A DNA stretch of 64,000 nt from Eurosta solidaginis (lineage: Eukaryota > Arthropoda > Insecta > Diptera > Tephritidae). Shown one piece after another: positions 11,076 to 23,244 of this stretch (position 1 is the stretch's first letter; each line of letters starts with the position of its first letter). The position numbers were made by a program, and so were the translations under genes. The stretch covers positions 39,612,066 to 39,676,065 of the forward strand of contig NC_090323.1 in NCBI RefSeq assembly GCF_040869045.1, given 5' to 3'. The notes under the pieces are model-generated. The model worked only from the letters and a program-made list of their open reading frames with translations, was not told the DNA's origin and made no database searches.

Positions 11076-12390
11076 GTTCTCTTTGAAATTGATCTCTAAC
11101 TGTGCCTTTTTGTTGCTATTCCTTTATTCACCACTCAGGTACATACTAATTCTAGTATATACTTTTTAAACCTAATTGTGTGGAATAATTATAGGCGCGC
11201 TCCAAGAGCTTAGTAACATTGGGTTTATAACATTGCTTTTATAAGCAATATTTCCGCTGTTCACTATTATATTAATATTATAATCTAATTTAATACAGAT
11301 AAAAAACAAAGCCGTTGGTTGCTTTCAGCGAACACATTTACTGATCTATCGTTGGATGTGGATGATAACTCTCTGAACGCAGCGTTGAGTATCTTTGATC
11401 CACTCAATGGTTAGGACTTTACGTCAAATGACGGAGCATCAATTTTTTTCGCTACATTCGCTCAACGTATTTATTCGGCTGTCTGACATTTCTTTGACAT
11501 TTTAAAATGTTGGTTCTGAATACGATTTGTCCACTTAATATTAATACAGTTATATGTGGAAAATAGTCTAAGAAGCCTTTTTTCATAAAATTTAAGGATA
11601 AATATTTCAATTGGCAGTTGGCTCAACTTGCCCTTCATAGAACGAATTTTCTATCACTCAACTCTCGGAAACATGTTTTCAACGTATCACCACAAATTGT
11701 GTTCGCTAAAAGCGTCCATTGCCTCCATAGTCTACCCTAATATTTTAATTATAATTTATGGTCAATCATAAATTGTTACTTCCCTCTAACAATTACTACA
11801 CTGAAATTTAATCTTGCACATATGAATGTGTATGTGTATATAATATCTCATGTCGTATGAAATTACCTTTCAAACATATTCTCTGCCATCGTCCAAAAAA
11901 ACCCCCATTGTCAATGCAAAGTATTTAATAATGCGCACCTATCAGCAAACCACAAATATGCGCTAAAGCGCCCTCCAGTGGCTGAGGGAAGTAATAAAAA
12001 ATTGCAACGCGACTGTGCTGAATGCGATAAGACTGAATCAACGGTTGATTGACCACCAAAAGTATGCAACCACACAAAAGAGAATTAAAATACGATGGCA
12101 CAGCAAAAAGATGTAAACCAAAGAAAAAATGGCAAAACCAAACAACATATAAAATAAAGTACGCTGTGCCACGAACTCAAAACCAGCTTTCATATGAAAT
12201 AGACGTATGAGCTGCTGACCAACGTAACGTATGAGACAGTGTGTATGTGCACTAGAGTGGTTTTATCTCATATTAAGCTTGTTTAGATACCTCATTTAAG
12301 TTTTAGTTTTTCATTTAGGGTGCATTTTGATAACTTTTCTCAATAGACATTTAAGGCATAAATTTGAAATTTTTTATCTTTAAGATATAC
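11076..12390. other. AT-rich spacer, nothing recognised
   Basis: No gene or RNA that I can support. Near 12253 the phrase TAGAGTGGTTTTATCTCA nearly repeats the terminus of the element that starts at 12397, suggesting an older or truncated end. Confidence 0.35.
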
Positions 12391-12396
12391 AGATTA

Positions 12397-13492
12397 GGGT
12401 GGTTTTATCTCAAAGGGTAAAAAAAAATATATCAGAATTTTTTTGGGGCTCCCCCCTAAAGTGTATCATTTTGTTAGATTTTAAGATTGCCACAGTTTGA
12501 GCACAAATGGAAGATGTTAGCCCGGCCACTGGGGTCACTGTGAAGGCTGGTTTAGCGCCCCCTGAGCGTGTTTAGCACCAAAACAAGACCTAGACCTCAT
12601 TGAAAATCTATTGAAATACGAAAGCATTGGTATAGAAATATCAGAAAAAAGAATTTACAAAATGATAAATCACCTATGCTATCTGAGTCCTGGACTTATT
12701 TTGCCCTGACATTGTTTGACCCGACAGTGCAACACGCCGCAAAGAGCCAAATGGCGACAAAAATCAGTACTACTTACGTATTTTTTTATTGTATATAAAA
12801 TATTCTAACGAATTTAGGGAAATTCCGCTTATTCCAAATCTTCTGCTAACGTTCGAATCGCTAAACTGTTGAATAAATAACTCCATAATTCAATAATGCA
12901 AAAACGGTCTTTATTAGACTACTTTGAAAGTACTTCACAATAACACTTAACTTCAAAGCCAATAGCGTGCCTAAATCAAACTGATTCTGACTACTCAGCT
13001 TGTGCTGCTTTTATACTCTCTGCCCAAATGTCTAGACATTTCCTCTGCTAGAATCCTCTACCTGGTCGCCAGCGATACGCGCGTGTATTTTTAGTGTGTA
13101 ACCATATGCGTGTGTATATGTGAGTACTACTTCGGCTGATGATGACATGCGTTTCTGAGTATCTCTCTGCTGCTTGTATGTATGTGTGTACATGATGATT
13201 AATGTGTTTATGTAGCTTGCTTTAAGGTTTTTGTTGTCACAATATTATTAACAGTATTGCCCTTAATTTGATGTATGACACGGGCAAATAGCTTTAGTCG
13301 TTCCCGAGATATGGGTCACCGAAGTCGCCAAAATGCCAAAAAATCGAGATTTCCAAATCTTTGAGGCCCCTGTGGCATGCGTAAACATCTTCCAATTGTG
13401 CTCGAACTTTGGCAATCTTAAAATCAAACAAAATGAAAATTTTAGGGAGGTGCCCCCAAAAAAATCCGACACCGATTTTTTTTAAACCACCC
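12397..13492. mobile_element. TA-flanked foldback element with nested solo LTR
   Basis: The ends are inverted copies starting GGGTGGTTT and bounded by TA on both sides (12395-12396 and 13493-13494). The arms stay similar for about 150 bp, sharing TTTTGGGG(G)..CCCCTAAA, TTTTAAGATTGCCA and AATGGAAGATGTT on opposite strands. There is no transposase frame, so this looks like a non-autonomous Tc1/mariner-type element. A solo LTR (12804-13241) interrupts it. Confidence 0.7.
12804..13241 (-). mobile_element. Solo LTR, Ty3/gypsy-type family, copy 1
   Basis: The segment starts TCTAACGAATTT (TG decayed to TC) and ends GTTGTCACA. It is flanked by a 4-bp duplication ATAT at 12800-12803 and 13242-13245. 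On the minus strand it carries AGAGTATAAAAG, a TATA box, and beyond it TAATAAAG, a poly(A) signal, both conserved in the copies at 29715 and 33449. No internal retroelement sequence is attached, so it is a solo LTR left by recombination. The 4-bp duplication suits gypsy-group elements of the 412/mdg1 kind; that assignment is inference. Confidence 0.82.
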
Positions 13493-13495
13493 TAA

Positions 13496-13778
13496 CGTAC
13501 ACACAACACACGTATCAATAAAGTGTTGGATTAAGTAGTGAAGTACATTTAACTTAAATATATACTTCATTTATACATATTTTCCAATATCGCATAACTG
13601 TAGCAGCAATGGAAAAAAGTAGTAGGCAAGGTATGAGAAGCAAATGAATGATAAAATAAAGAGAGAATTCAATAGCAAGAAAGATGTGGGGAATAATAAT
13701 ATAAAAAAAACCAAGCACCAACATTATATGACATTTCAAACAACCAACGAGCTAACATTCCCACCATAAACATGTACA
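13496..13778. other. Short spacer between two MITE-like elements
   Basis: AT-rich sequence without recognised features. Confidence 0.35.
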
Positions 13779-13781
13779 TTA

Positions 13782-14201
13782 GGGTGGGTCGATTTGTATG
13801 GACGAAAATAACCGATAACGCGCCACCGATTTTTCAATAGGATTTGGGCTCAGGAAGAAAAGTTTAAAGTTTTTTCATAACCTAGTAAAAAAAATTTCAT
13901 ATGTATACCCTGTCTGACCCAAAAAAAATATTTTTTTTTCAAAAAACTGTTATCGACAACGTTTTTAGCGCACATTTTTGGTTCGGACAGGGTATACATG
14001 AAAATTTTACAATCAAATGAAAATTTTTTTAGTAGGTCATGAAAAAAACCTTAAAAATCAAAGTCGAAAAAAAGTCAAAAAAATTAAATTTCGCAGGCTC
14101 GAAAATTATTTTTTTGGGTATGAGTAATGGAACTTTTTTCCTGAGCACAAGTTATATCGAAAAATCAATGGCGTTATATCGGTTAATAAATCGATCCATC
14201 C
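13782..14201. mobile_element. 420-bp foldback MITE with TA target site
   Basis: The ends are inverted: GGGTGGGTCGATTT at the left and AAATCGATCCATCC at the right, with TA on each side (13780-13781, 14202-14203). The arms keep pairing inwards through CAGGGTATAC on one side and GTATACCCTG on the other, around a small loop containing TTATCGACAACG. No coding capacity. The termini are close to those of the element at 12397, so the two probably belong to related Tc1/mariner-type families. Confidence 0.8.
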
Positions 14202-14209
14202 TAATGTGC

Positions 14210-15085
14210 ATGCCTCCCACAAAAAAATTGGTGCTACTAGGCGTATGAGTAACATAAAAACTACTTTTTTCTTCAAACACATCAAAACAGCCACCAAATA
14301 TGATTGACTGTTGTACACTGGTACCGGTGCAGGTTACATGGCCATAAAATGTAAAATTGTTAGTGTTACAAAATTGTTTGTGTTACAAGAAAATATGAGG
14401 AAATAAAACCTTGTTTGTGTTGCAACTGGATTTAAACAGCATACGATCCATATCTACATAGCTTCGAATGGCATTTCAATTAAAGCACACATACGCACAC
14501 GAATTCCATGAAAGCAGAGGGCAGTGGTGTTGAAAATGCACTTTATTACACGCTGAGGCACTTATTGAGCCAACTACTGCATTGAGGATTAATAGTTATC
14601 GTGGAATGTCGACCAAATGTGTCTGGCGGCGGCAATGAGTGATTTAAGCGTGTTATGTGCACGGGTTCGTTAGATTATGAGAAATGTGTAGTTGAAAAGC
14701 ATGGAGGCAATGGTTTTACAACTACAAAGCTTAGCATTGTTAAAGGAAGCCAGATTATCGAGTAAAGAAGGCGATCATCTGGAGCAACCAATTGTGTATG
14801 GACTTCATTTAAGTGCTATGAATTTTGAGAAGTTTAAAATGTTTGATGTGTAAACATCTTTGTTCATAGTACGACGGAGTCCAGAATGTGACCGTAAGCG
14901 TAAACGTAGTGGTTGGAAGTGGTATGCTATATATTTGTATGTTGTATGTGGTAATACAGAATGTAAGTGTAGATGCAGTTACTGTAGCATAATATGGGAA
15001 AAATCTACGTGCTAGAGTTGATGATGAGCGCAATCAGACAGCAAATCAAGGTAAGATAAGAAAACTAATCCGCCAGCGGTTTAGG
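14210..15085. other. Spacer, nothing recognised
   Basis: No supported feature. A 74-codon open stretch at 14809-15033 on the minus strand has no recognisable motif. Confidence 0.35.
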
Positions 15086-15089
15086 GGGC

Positions 15090-15400
15090 TTATAATATAC
15101 CCGCAGGAGATATGCCTGTTGTAAGAGGCGACTAAAACACCAAATTGATTCAAATTACCAGAGCAATATAAAGCTCTTCCACCCTCACCTACCCGTGGCG
15201 AATCCTGTTACTTTAATAGCCGAGGCTCTGGCGACCACAAATTCGTCATAGATCTAGGGGGTGGGAGGGCGCAATGGTCTAGAAAAATTCATGTGGTCAT
15301 ACTAAATCATTCCCGATATGGTCGAGCTAGTACCATAATTGTGCTTGTTACCCGATCGTACCGGATCTGCGTCCGGCAAAGGACCATCAACATCGGAAAA
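15090..15400 (+). repeat. Dispersed SINE-like repeat
   Basis: One of the better copies: ATATGCCTGTTGTAAGAGGCG, CCGTGGCGAATCCTG, CGAGGCTCTGGCGACC, TCATTCCCGATATGGTCG and CCGGATCTGCGTCCGG occur in order. It ends in an A-rich tail next to the foldback arm that begins near 15410. Confidence 0.65.
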
Positions 15401-15409
15401 TAAAGGAAA

Positions 15410-17525
15410 AGAAAAGCTTATTAAAGGTTTGGTATCGAAGAGGTATCAATTTTTTACCAAAGTGTTGTGAACATGCTATCGAAAACAAAAGTCGATTTTT
15501 TTTCGAAAATGTATGTATTATTTTTCGAAATGCTACCGAAAAGTTATCGATTTCATATCGAAAAGTTATCGATTTCATATCGAAAATATACCGAACAGTT
15601 ATCGATATATTGCCAAAGATTTATTATCGAAAACTTATCGATTTATGGTCGAAACTTACTGGTCTGTCATAAAGGATTCTCGATTTGTTATTCAAGTGTT
15701 ATCAATTTGTTATCATTAATTATCGAATAGTTATCAAAAAATTATTGATTAGTTTGCGTATTGTAACAAGTTTCCCTATAGGCCTCTCGATGCGGGCTTA
15801 ACGTCAATTCCTCTTAAGTTGGACTTGTCTTATATTCCAAATGGTACAAAATACCACTTTTGAACTTACCACAACTTAATGGCGTGCGCCTAAATCAAGC
15901 AGACAATACCAACTTCCTAGGCGTAGTTTTGGCCAAAAAGCTCAAATGAAGCGCATAATGTATTATAAGCGTGTAAAAAAGCCATTGGTCAAAAATGGGG
16001 ACTCATTCGCAATGTAAACAGATAGGCTTATAACGCGATTTTACGACCCATACCGCTGTATGAGCGGCCAGCCTTCAGCAAAACTTTTGTTTGTTGAGTA
16101 AAATCCACAGATCTAGTATGATCAGTATAAGTGAGAACAATACCTAGCAAAGCTCTCCAGATCATTCTTGACGTCCGTACCATTGGATCTAGCTGATTAT
16201 CAAGCAGCGACGGCGTCAGCCCTGCGTTTAAGAGAGTTGTCCGATGGGAACAATAAAACAATAAGACACTCTAGCATACTAAACAAATACAGTTTTCTTC
16301 CTCCTGCGACCACAACAGTCGCGTAAAGCAACTTTATAGTAAATAATCCCAGTAGGGATGATTGGGAAGAGTCGGATAGATGCCTTGTTGTTGACGGCAG
16401 CATTTGCATATTTACCGACGGTTCCAAGTTGAACGGCAGAGTTGGAGGGGGAGCCTATTCGAGGAACTTACACCTCCAACCCTTCCTCATATTTTCCGTT
16501 CTCTATAGTGTCTTTCAGATAAAAGTATCCGCCATCATCGAAACCACAGTTAGGATAAGGACACACAATATCGGCAACGAAATCTTTATTTTTAGCGACA
16601 GCCAGGCTGCTCTCAAATCTCTTGGCACTTACTCGTTCAGTACTGAACTAACTCTTAATTGTTGACGATATATTCAAGGGATATCCCAAAAGAACCGTGT
16701 ACACCTCACATAGGTCCCGAGGCATTGGAACATCCAGCGAAACTGTATTGCAGACAAACTAGCTAGGCAGGGTACAACCAGACAATTTTTCCTGACCTAG
16801 AACGCCTAGGTATGCCTCTTGCCCCATGCAAGCTAATACTAAAGGATCACAATCAAACCAACAAAAGATGGATACAAACACCGTAGCATTGGAGGAAACC
16901 TGGCAGAAATGGGATCCGAAAAGATACCATCACGTTTTCACTCAAAGTAGGTATACAATTTCCTCACTTCTAAGAGTACATTGCGCATCGTCCTTGTTGC
17001 AGGAGTTGTAAGGAGGATGAAGAGGAGAACAAAACAGTGGTTCACCTCATCTGCAATCGCCCTGCGCTAAGTGGCACTGGCGCAAGGCAGCGCTTCCTGG
17101 CAGCTCTCTTCTGGCTTGCACCGATTAATATTGAAGTTTTATCGGTATCTGTTTCATGAAAAACTGATAAGAAAAACCAAAACTTTTTTATAACAAATTG
17201 TTAACCCCTTGATAGTAATTCGATAGCTTTTTGATAACCTATCGATAACTTTGCGATAACAAATCAATAAGTTTTTTAAAATTCGATTAAAATTGCAATA
17301 AATTCAATAATTTTTCGAAACAAATTTATGACCAGTTAATAGAAAATCGATAACTTTTCGATAACAAAGAGATAACTGTTCGAGCACAAAACGATAATAC
17401 CCGGGTAACAATTGGGTGATACTCGAATAGCAAACCGATAAATTTTCGATAACGAATCGATAACTTTTCAATAAAAAATCAATAATTGTTCGATAGCAAA
17501 ACGATAACTTTTGAATATAAAATCG
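15410..17525. mobile_element. Foldback-like structure with arms of ~22-bp repeats
   Basis: The left arm (15410-15745) is a degenerate array of a unit like TATCGAAAAGTTATCGATTT. The right arm (17155-17520) is the same unit in opposite orientation (AATCGATAACTTTTCGATA). The arms enclose about 1.4 kb that holds a non-LTR remnant. Long terminal inverted repeats made of short tandem units are the hallmark of Drosophila Foldback elements. Whether the enclosed fragment was carried or inserted later cannot be told. No target duplication was found. Confidence 0.55.
15780..17130 (+). pseudogene. LOA/R1-like non-LTR element, RT tail plus RNase H
   Basis: Plus-strand reading shows an RT tail near 15870-15950 with LNGVRLNQADNTNFLGV, then an RNase H domain: IFTDGSKLNGRVGGGA at about 16405-16455, FSDSQAALKSLGTYS at about 16592-16635 and VPRHWNIQ..CIADKLARQG at about 16718-16775. 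A C-terminal zinc-knuckle-like CRSCKEDEENKTVVHLIC follows at about 16995-17055. The D...D catalytic positions of RNase H are kept, but stops and frameshifts break the frame. The copy lies between the two inverted arrays. Confidence 0.75.
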
Positions 17526-17529
17526 AAAT

Positions 17530-18470
17530 TCTTTCTCCTTGCTCTTATTTGCTCTTGAATTCGCTCATGTTAACTTACCATCAAAATTTGGTAGGGAGAA
17601 TGTTGTGAAAGCAAAAAAAATACGAATTCCAAATTCTTGCAAAGAGGCGTGGCACAACCCACATGTGAACGAAGTTCGTGTGTATTGTTTTTCTAAAGTA
17701 GTTCTTGCACTTTTTAAATATCTTAAAGCTTTACTCTAACTGCGGCTTGATATAAATTTTCATTTCACGCACTTGAAGTGCTTCCCTTAGCATTAATGAA
17801 TCGGCAGCACGCCTGTCAAAAAATTATGACAATTTCGACAGCTGTAATGTCATTTGCAGACACTCAAAACAAAAACACGCATCTAAAATAAGAACAGTTA
17901 TGAGTTGCGCTTGAAATGAATTGCAAAAAAGTACGCCTGTACAATGGCATGAAAAGGAAATTACACAAGCGTGTAGAAAAGTAACCAAAAAACACACACA
18001 TACACAACCAATACAAACAAATAATCATATATACTTGACAATAATAGCTGATATTTGTAAATGTTGATATATTCATTTCAAAAATTTCATTTTCGATTGT
18101 CATCAACTGCCAAACAGGACACGAAAAGCAAAGTAGAATGAAGCAGGAGAGTATGAGTGGGCGGAAATAAGAATAAATTGTAGATATGGGTATGACAAGT
18201 GACAGGAGCATTGCAGAACAGCAGGATGTACCTATATTTGGGAAGTGAAGTGAGTCTGGACGTGTGTGTATGTGTATGGGTGTGTGAAATACATGTTAGT
18301 GAAAAAAGCAATAAACTTTATGGTTGATATGTATTTTGTGTGTTACAAATTAGAAAACTCATATTCTCAATTGAAATGTTTACAAATATTACTACAATTT
18401 TGTTTTTATTGTAACACTACAACATAGTTATTTGTGTGCCTGTTTGAGTTTTTGTTTAGCATCACATATG
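17530..18470. other. AT-rich spacer with CA/GT microsatellite
   Basis: No gene recognised. Simple repeats of the CACA/TGTG type occur near 17988-18005 and 18250-18285. Confidence 0.4.
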
Positions 18471-18476
18471 TATGTA

Positions 18477-19815
18477 CAGTAGAAACTCGATTCTTGCACG
18501 TAATGGAAACCACGTAATGGAAACCGGGCTCTGTGAAAGTTTTGAGGTTGTCGCAAGTACCAAGCTTTTTTTTTCGTATGAAATAAACAACAATTTTATG
18601 AAAGAATTTGATTGGAAAATAAGTTTATTATTTTTAATATGTATTATAATTCAAAACGCTTACGTTTAATTCGTTCATATACTTAAATATAGAAAGTCTC
18701 ACATACTTTATGTGAAGCTAAAAAAAATTAAAATTTTTGTTTGCTATATTTGCTCGTTTTTTCAATATTACGCTGCTTCTAAGTCTGTGGAGCGCCATAA
18801 TATCGTCTAAAGAGGCGTTATTTTGATCAGCACATTCTAAGCAAATATTGTATGCTGATATAATCCCTTCCGGTGTAACTTTCTTCGTATTTACTACCAC
18901 GTTGTTTGTTACTTCACCATCGGTAAAATCACAATCGCTTTCTTCTTTGGGATGGCATGGAGCATTATCAAGAAGCAATAGAGCCTTTTCGGGAAGATCT
19001 TCGGCACGAACGAACTCTTTTACCTGCAATTTTAGGAAATTTTAAATCAATAAACGGAATTTTTTACAACCAAAGATGGCCACATGTACCTCTGGAACAA
19101 ATGTTTTGTGAAACCATTCTTCATACAAAGGCAAGGTCATCCAAGTACTTTTATTTCCTTTCTAGACAACTGGAATATTCGTAAAATTTTTAAGTGAACG
19201 TGTGTTCAACGATTTCCCAATAACCATTAATTTTCCTCTGTGATTTCCAGATGCATTCGTGCAAGCAAGAAAAGTTATTCTTTCTTAACTGATTTTATAT
19301 TCTGGAGCGAAAGTTCCTTTTGCGCGCACAAGAGTTCTATCAGGAAAAAGCTTCCAAAAGAGACCAGATTCATCGGCACTGTATATCTGCTCTTGCTAAA
19401 ACCTAAATCAGCCATTTTTTTGTTCAGTTTTTACAAAAATGGATTATTGTTAACTTATGGACGTGAAAACTTTTGTATAAGGCGTTGACAGAAAATCCTT
19501 CACTTATCTTCCAAAAAATGTCAGTTTTTTGTTTTATTGTAAGCAACGTAGATTTTTTCCCTGCCATTATGAGACCGCACTTAGTTAAAACTTTTTCAAA
19601 TGTCCCAAAATACACGTGCGTAAGAAAACTAGCCAATCACAGCAATTTATTAGCGAAATAAATCGTGACTTCCCCGAATTTTATTGAGTCTAAGGAACTT
19701 TTACCAAAAGCAACAAGGCAATGTTCCAAGTATAGAGTTCAAATTTTTTGGATGTCGCAAGTACTGAGTATGTAATGGAAAAATGTTCTATGTTGCAAGA
19801 ATCGAGTTACTACTG
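18477..19815 (-). mobile_element. Tigger/pogo-type DNA transposon
   Basis: The ends are inverted: CAGTAGAAACTCGATTC at the left and GAATCGAGTTACTACTG at the right, each bordered by TA (18475-18476, 19816-19817). Minus-strand 19636-19424 encodes an N-terminal CENP-B-like helix-turn-helix stretch (LTIKQKTDIFWKISEGFSVN). Pieces further along read ERITFLACTNASGNHRGK and KALLLLDNAPCHP (18985-18950), the DDE_1 catalytic block with its second Asp. Frameshifts and stops divide the frame, so the copy cannot make transposase. At 1.34 kb it is shorter than an intact element of about 2 kb. Confidence 0.85.
18718..19636 (-). pseudogene. Tigger-like transposase remnant
   Basis: The protein-coding core of the element described at 18477-19815. 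An HTH-containing N-terminus (19424-19636), a central DDE_1 region that is only readable by switching frames (19030-19420), and a 103-codon C-terminal piece (18718-19029) containing LLLLDNAPCHP. A DNA-binding protein that would cut at the element ends and duplicate TA; here non-functional. Confidence 0.75.
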
Positions 19816-19819
19816 TATG

Positions 19820-20900
19820 TATATGTGTATTATCTTACTTGATTCTATTCAATTCATTTATTAGAAATGTTCTTTTCATTCACATTTTCACATAATTGTA
19901 AGAAGGTAGTAAGATTATGATACCATTTTCATAACGGCAACACATTCGAAATTCACATAAAGTCCTTTGTAGCGACTAATTGAATTGAGTTTCATTTTTA
20001 CTTCGACCCTAATTTATCTTAAAATAAATAACATTTTCTTTTCCAGTTGATGATTTCAGTTTATTACTAGCTGTGTTTTTTTTTACATCTATAGACGTTT
20101 ACGCTTAAACTTTATATTGACTGCTAAGCGTCAAACCTTAAATACACCTCTGAAATTGCGGCGCATAAAATTAGTACTACTAAATTTTAATACGCATTAT
20201 ACTCAGATGTAACTGAAATATGTGTCTATGTTTCACCTCTGCACTAATTCTATGTATCACCTCTTAAAATGGCGCGTGTCCACAATTCATCGCAACTGAT
20301 TCAGCTATAGGTTATAAACAAACATACAACAGAGGTTTGTGTCTCTGCTTTTTGGTACACCCTGTGCTGTAGCTAATTATTTAACCACTGCCGCTAGATG
20401 GGTCTCCTCATCATTATCTAAGCGAGGATAAGCGTTTTTTTAAGCGCAAACGTAAACGTATACGCGTGGAAAAAAACACGGCAACTATTTAGTTCGCTGT
20501 ATTTATATAACATGCTTTTTTTATTAGTCACGGAGTGTGAACAATTAAACTGAAAATGAATTCATGCTTTAAAAATTTTAGCTTTTATTACTTAATTAAA
20601 GTTTTCGAGTATTTAAATTTCATTGTATAAAGATTATTGATAGATTTTAGTAATTTAAGGGCCTCATTCTCTAACTCGATTCGAACAGAAAGAAATGCGA
20701 TTCGAAAGTTTCAAATCTCATACAATTTTTTCAAATCGGAAGAAATTTCTCACATAAAGGTTTGAATGCGTGTAACGTGAAGTTATCATAATAAAGCCTC
20801 TACTGTACCACTTGCCAAATTACGCCTAAAAGTACAATACCATAAAGTGGCACAACGAATATATGCGAGCTTTCCAATAGCAAGAGAGCTTAAATTATAC
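19820..20900. other. AT-rich spacer, nothing recognised
   Basis: No supported gene. GGGCCTCATTCTCTAAC near 20660 looks like a transposon terminus but I could not find a matching inverted end. Confidence 0.35.
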
Positions 20901-20904
20901 GCCT

Positions 20905-21255
20905 GCAGTGTGGTGATCCCTGAACGACCCTCCAGATGATTACAAAATGGTTCTGGAAGGACCCCGAAATCGTTACGAAATGACGCGAACATGACCCCAC
21001 AGTGATCCCCATTTGGCGCCCGAAATATTCTCCAAAATCATCCCGAAATTGCACCCAAAAACCAGTCCCCAAATGACTTCTGCAAGTCCCCCTTCAATAG
21101 TCCCCCATAATAATTCCAAAATGACACCCAAATTGATCACTTCGAAACAATCCCCAAAATAATCCTAAAATGACACCTAAATAACCCCGAAATAATCCCC
21201 AAATGTCCCCTGGAGGACCCCCAAGTAGTCCCCAAAATCATCCCAAAATTACTGG
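20905..21255. repeat. Degenerate short tandem array, copy 1
   Basis: Built from loosely repeated phrases such as CCCCGAAAT, ATCCCAAAAT, ATGACACCCAAA and AGTCCCCAAA at intervals of roughly 20-24 bp. The same composition and period reappear at 63735-64000. It is non-coding; short open stretches through it are chance. Confidence 0.7.
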
Positions 21256-21259
21256 AAAG

Positions 21260-23236
21260 TATTCTACCACGGCTCGGATCAGTCTGCAAGATGCTGAAGG
21301 CTGGCACAGCACCGCAGTGTTGCTTTTTCGAAGGGTGGTAATGTACAACTCACTTCACGTTTCACTGTAAAAGTATTGCTTTTTCCTAAAATTATTCGAA
21401 AATATTACGGATGTAAACATTTTACCAACCGGAAAGTCGATTTACCGCTTTATCGGATGTGGACATCACAGCCGCAATACAACAACGACACCAATCATCT
21501 ATCCAACTATCGTAACCACCCTCTACAGATCGATAGAACACTAATCCACTGCAAACCCAGTCACCGTACACGGATTCCACTGGTCACACTAATGTGTCGG
21601 TCAACCGATACACCGTTCACTCGTTCACCCGTATTCCGCCGCCTGTCCACCGATTATCGAACCTACGCTAGTCACCCCTTCTAACAATTACCGGTTGGTT
21701 ACAGTTCCCTTTCCACCGTGGTTTTTGTGTGTGTACGTCTGAACCAAGTACTACCAATAAAACAAGAATTTATTTATCGGTTCTGGATTGGCTGAGTACA
21801 ATCCCAGCGTTCGACGAAACTTGCCTTGAAAGTACTACTTGGGTCGTAGTACTCATATTGCATTGGCTATCTATGCCTTGGTTACTATACTGCTGAGTTA
21901 TTGTGCATATTGTGGCGAATATTAGCATCACTATGCTGTTAGTAAATAATCACAACAACAAAAACAGCAAGCAGCCACACTTATGTACGTACAATGCAAT
22001 GAAGAATATTCCATACACATAACCAGCAGTTTGAAGCATAGAGATTATTTCACATATATATATGTAGGCGGCAGCAAAGAGCAGAAGGTGTTACTCACAC
22101 ATACATACGCATATGGCTAGAAGAAAGCAAAAACTACAGATATACATGTATACCAAGCATGAGACACAACTGTTCTAGAAGACATGTGCGTGAAACGTCT
22201 AGACCTAAGGAGAAATGGACGAACGTGATAGCCGAGAGTGTAAAAGCAGCACAAGCTAAAGAACCAGTAATCAGTTTGATTTAAACACGCTATTAGTGGT
22301 GTATAATTGTAATTGTGAAGTACTATTCCCAAAGTAGTCTAAGGCCATTTTTCAATACTGAATATTGGAGTTATTTATTCGACAGTTCAGCGATTTGCAC
22401 GTTAGCAGAAGGTGTATAATTATCAGGAATTTCCGAGAATTCGTTACAATATGTATGTAGGTCACAAAGTTTGTAATTCATTTGCTTTGTGAGGTCACTA
22501 CATCAGCAATAAACGCGGTTTTCTAATTTGCGGGGATCCATTGCATGCCACGGCGCTCATCCCATAATTTGCCACTCTAAGCAAATTAACTAAATTTCTT
22601 TGCTGGGTTGAAGCTGTTTTAATTCATTATAATTGTTTGGTCCAAATCAAATACAGTAAGCAACTATCACTTATGCAGTGTAATACATCAACTGAACAAG
22701 TCAAGTTTCGCTTTAATCAAACACGCAATAAAAGCAATTGACTTTTCCAAATACCACAAAATTTATTTATATTATTCTCCATTATTAAAGAAAGTTGTAA
22801 CCCCCCCGCCCCCCTCCCCTACAAATGTCTATGAATGGAAAATTAATGGCACACACTTGAAGGCAAAACACTAATATTTTCTTACCTCAAAAACTAGTTG
22901 ACTGATTACGGTCATCCCTTATTTGATATGCTTGAAGCCACAAAGTGAAAAAAATTACAAAACTAAACAAAAGTCCAATGCATACAAAATCGCAAAATAA
23001 GAACAACAAAAGCAAAAAGCAAACAATATAAATTATTCAAATGAATGGCACATACTCATAGATACAATAACTCTACACACCGCAACCATCACACATTTAC
23101 TTTCGCTTTGAAAAGTTGGGCACGCATGCTCGGGCAAAATATGAAAAACTTTGTCCATCCAAACGTTCCAAGTATTTAAAAAATTACCCCTCTTGTAGGT
23201 ACCTACATATTGAGTGTTCGAATGGCAGGCACATCA
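21260..23236. other. Spacer, nothing firmly recognised
   Basis: 21376-21684 is a 102-codon open stretch without a known motif. The region after it (CCAATAAAACAAGAATTT at 21753) resembles the poly(A)-signal part of an LTR, but no second copy is present to prove it. A C-rich run lies at 22801-22819. No host exon is convincing. Confidence 0.35.
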
Positions 23237-23244
23237 GACACAGG

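Noticed and set aside
20655..20765. TIR element beginning GGGCCTCATTCTCTAAC
   Set aside because: No inverted partner was found within reach.
21376..21780. Solo LTR or small gene near a CCAATAAAACAAG signal
   Set aside because: No matching second copy, no TG..CA borders or target duplication could be fixed.
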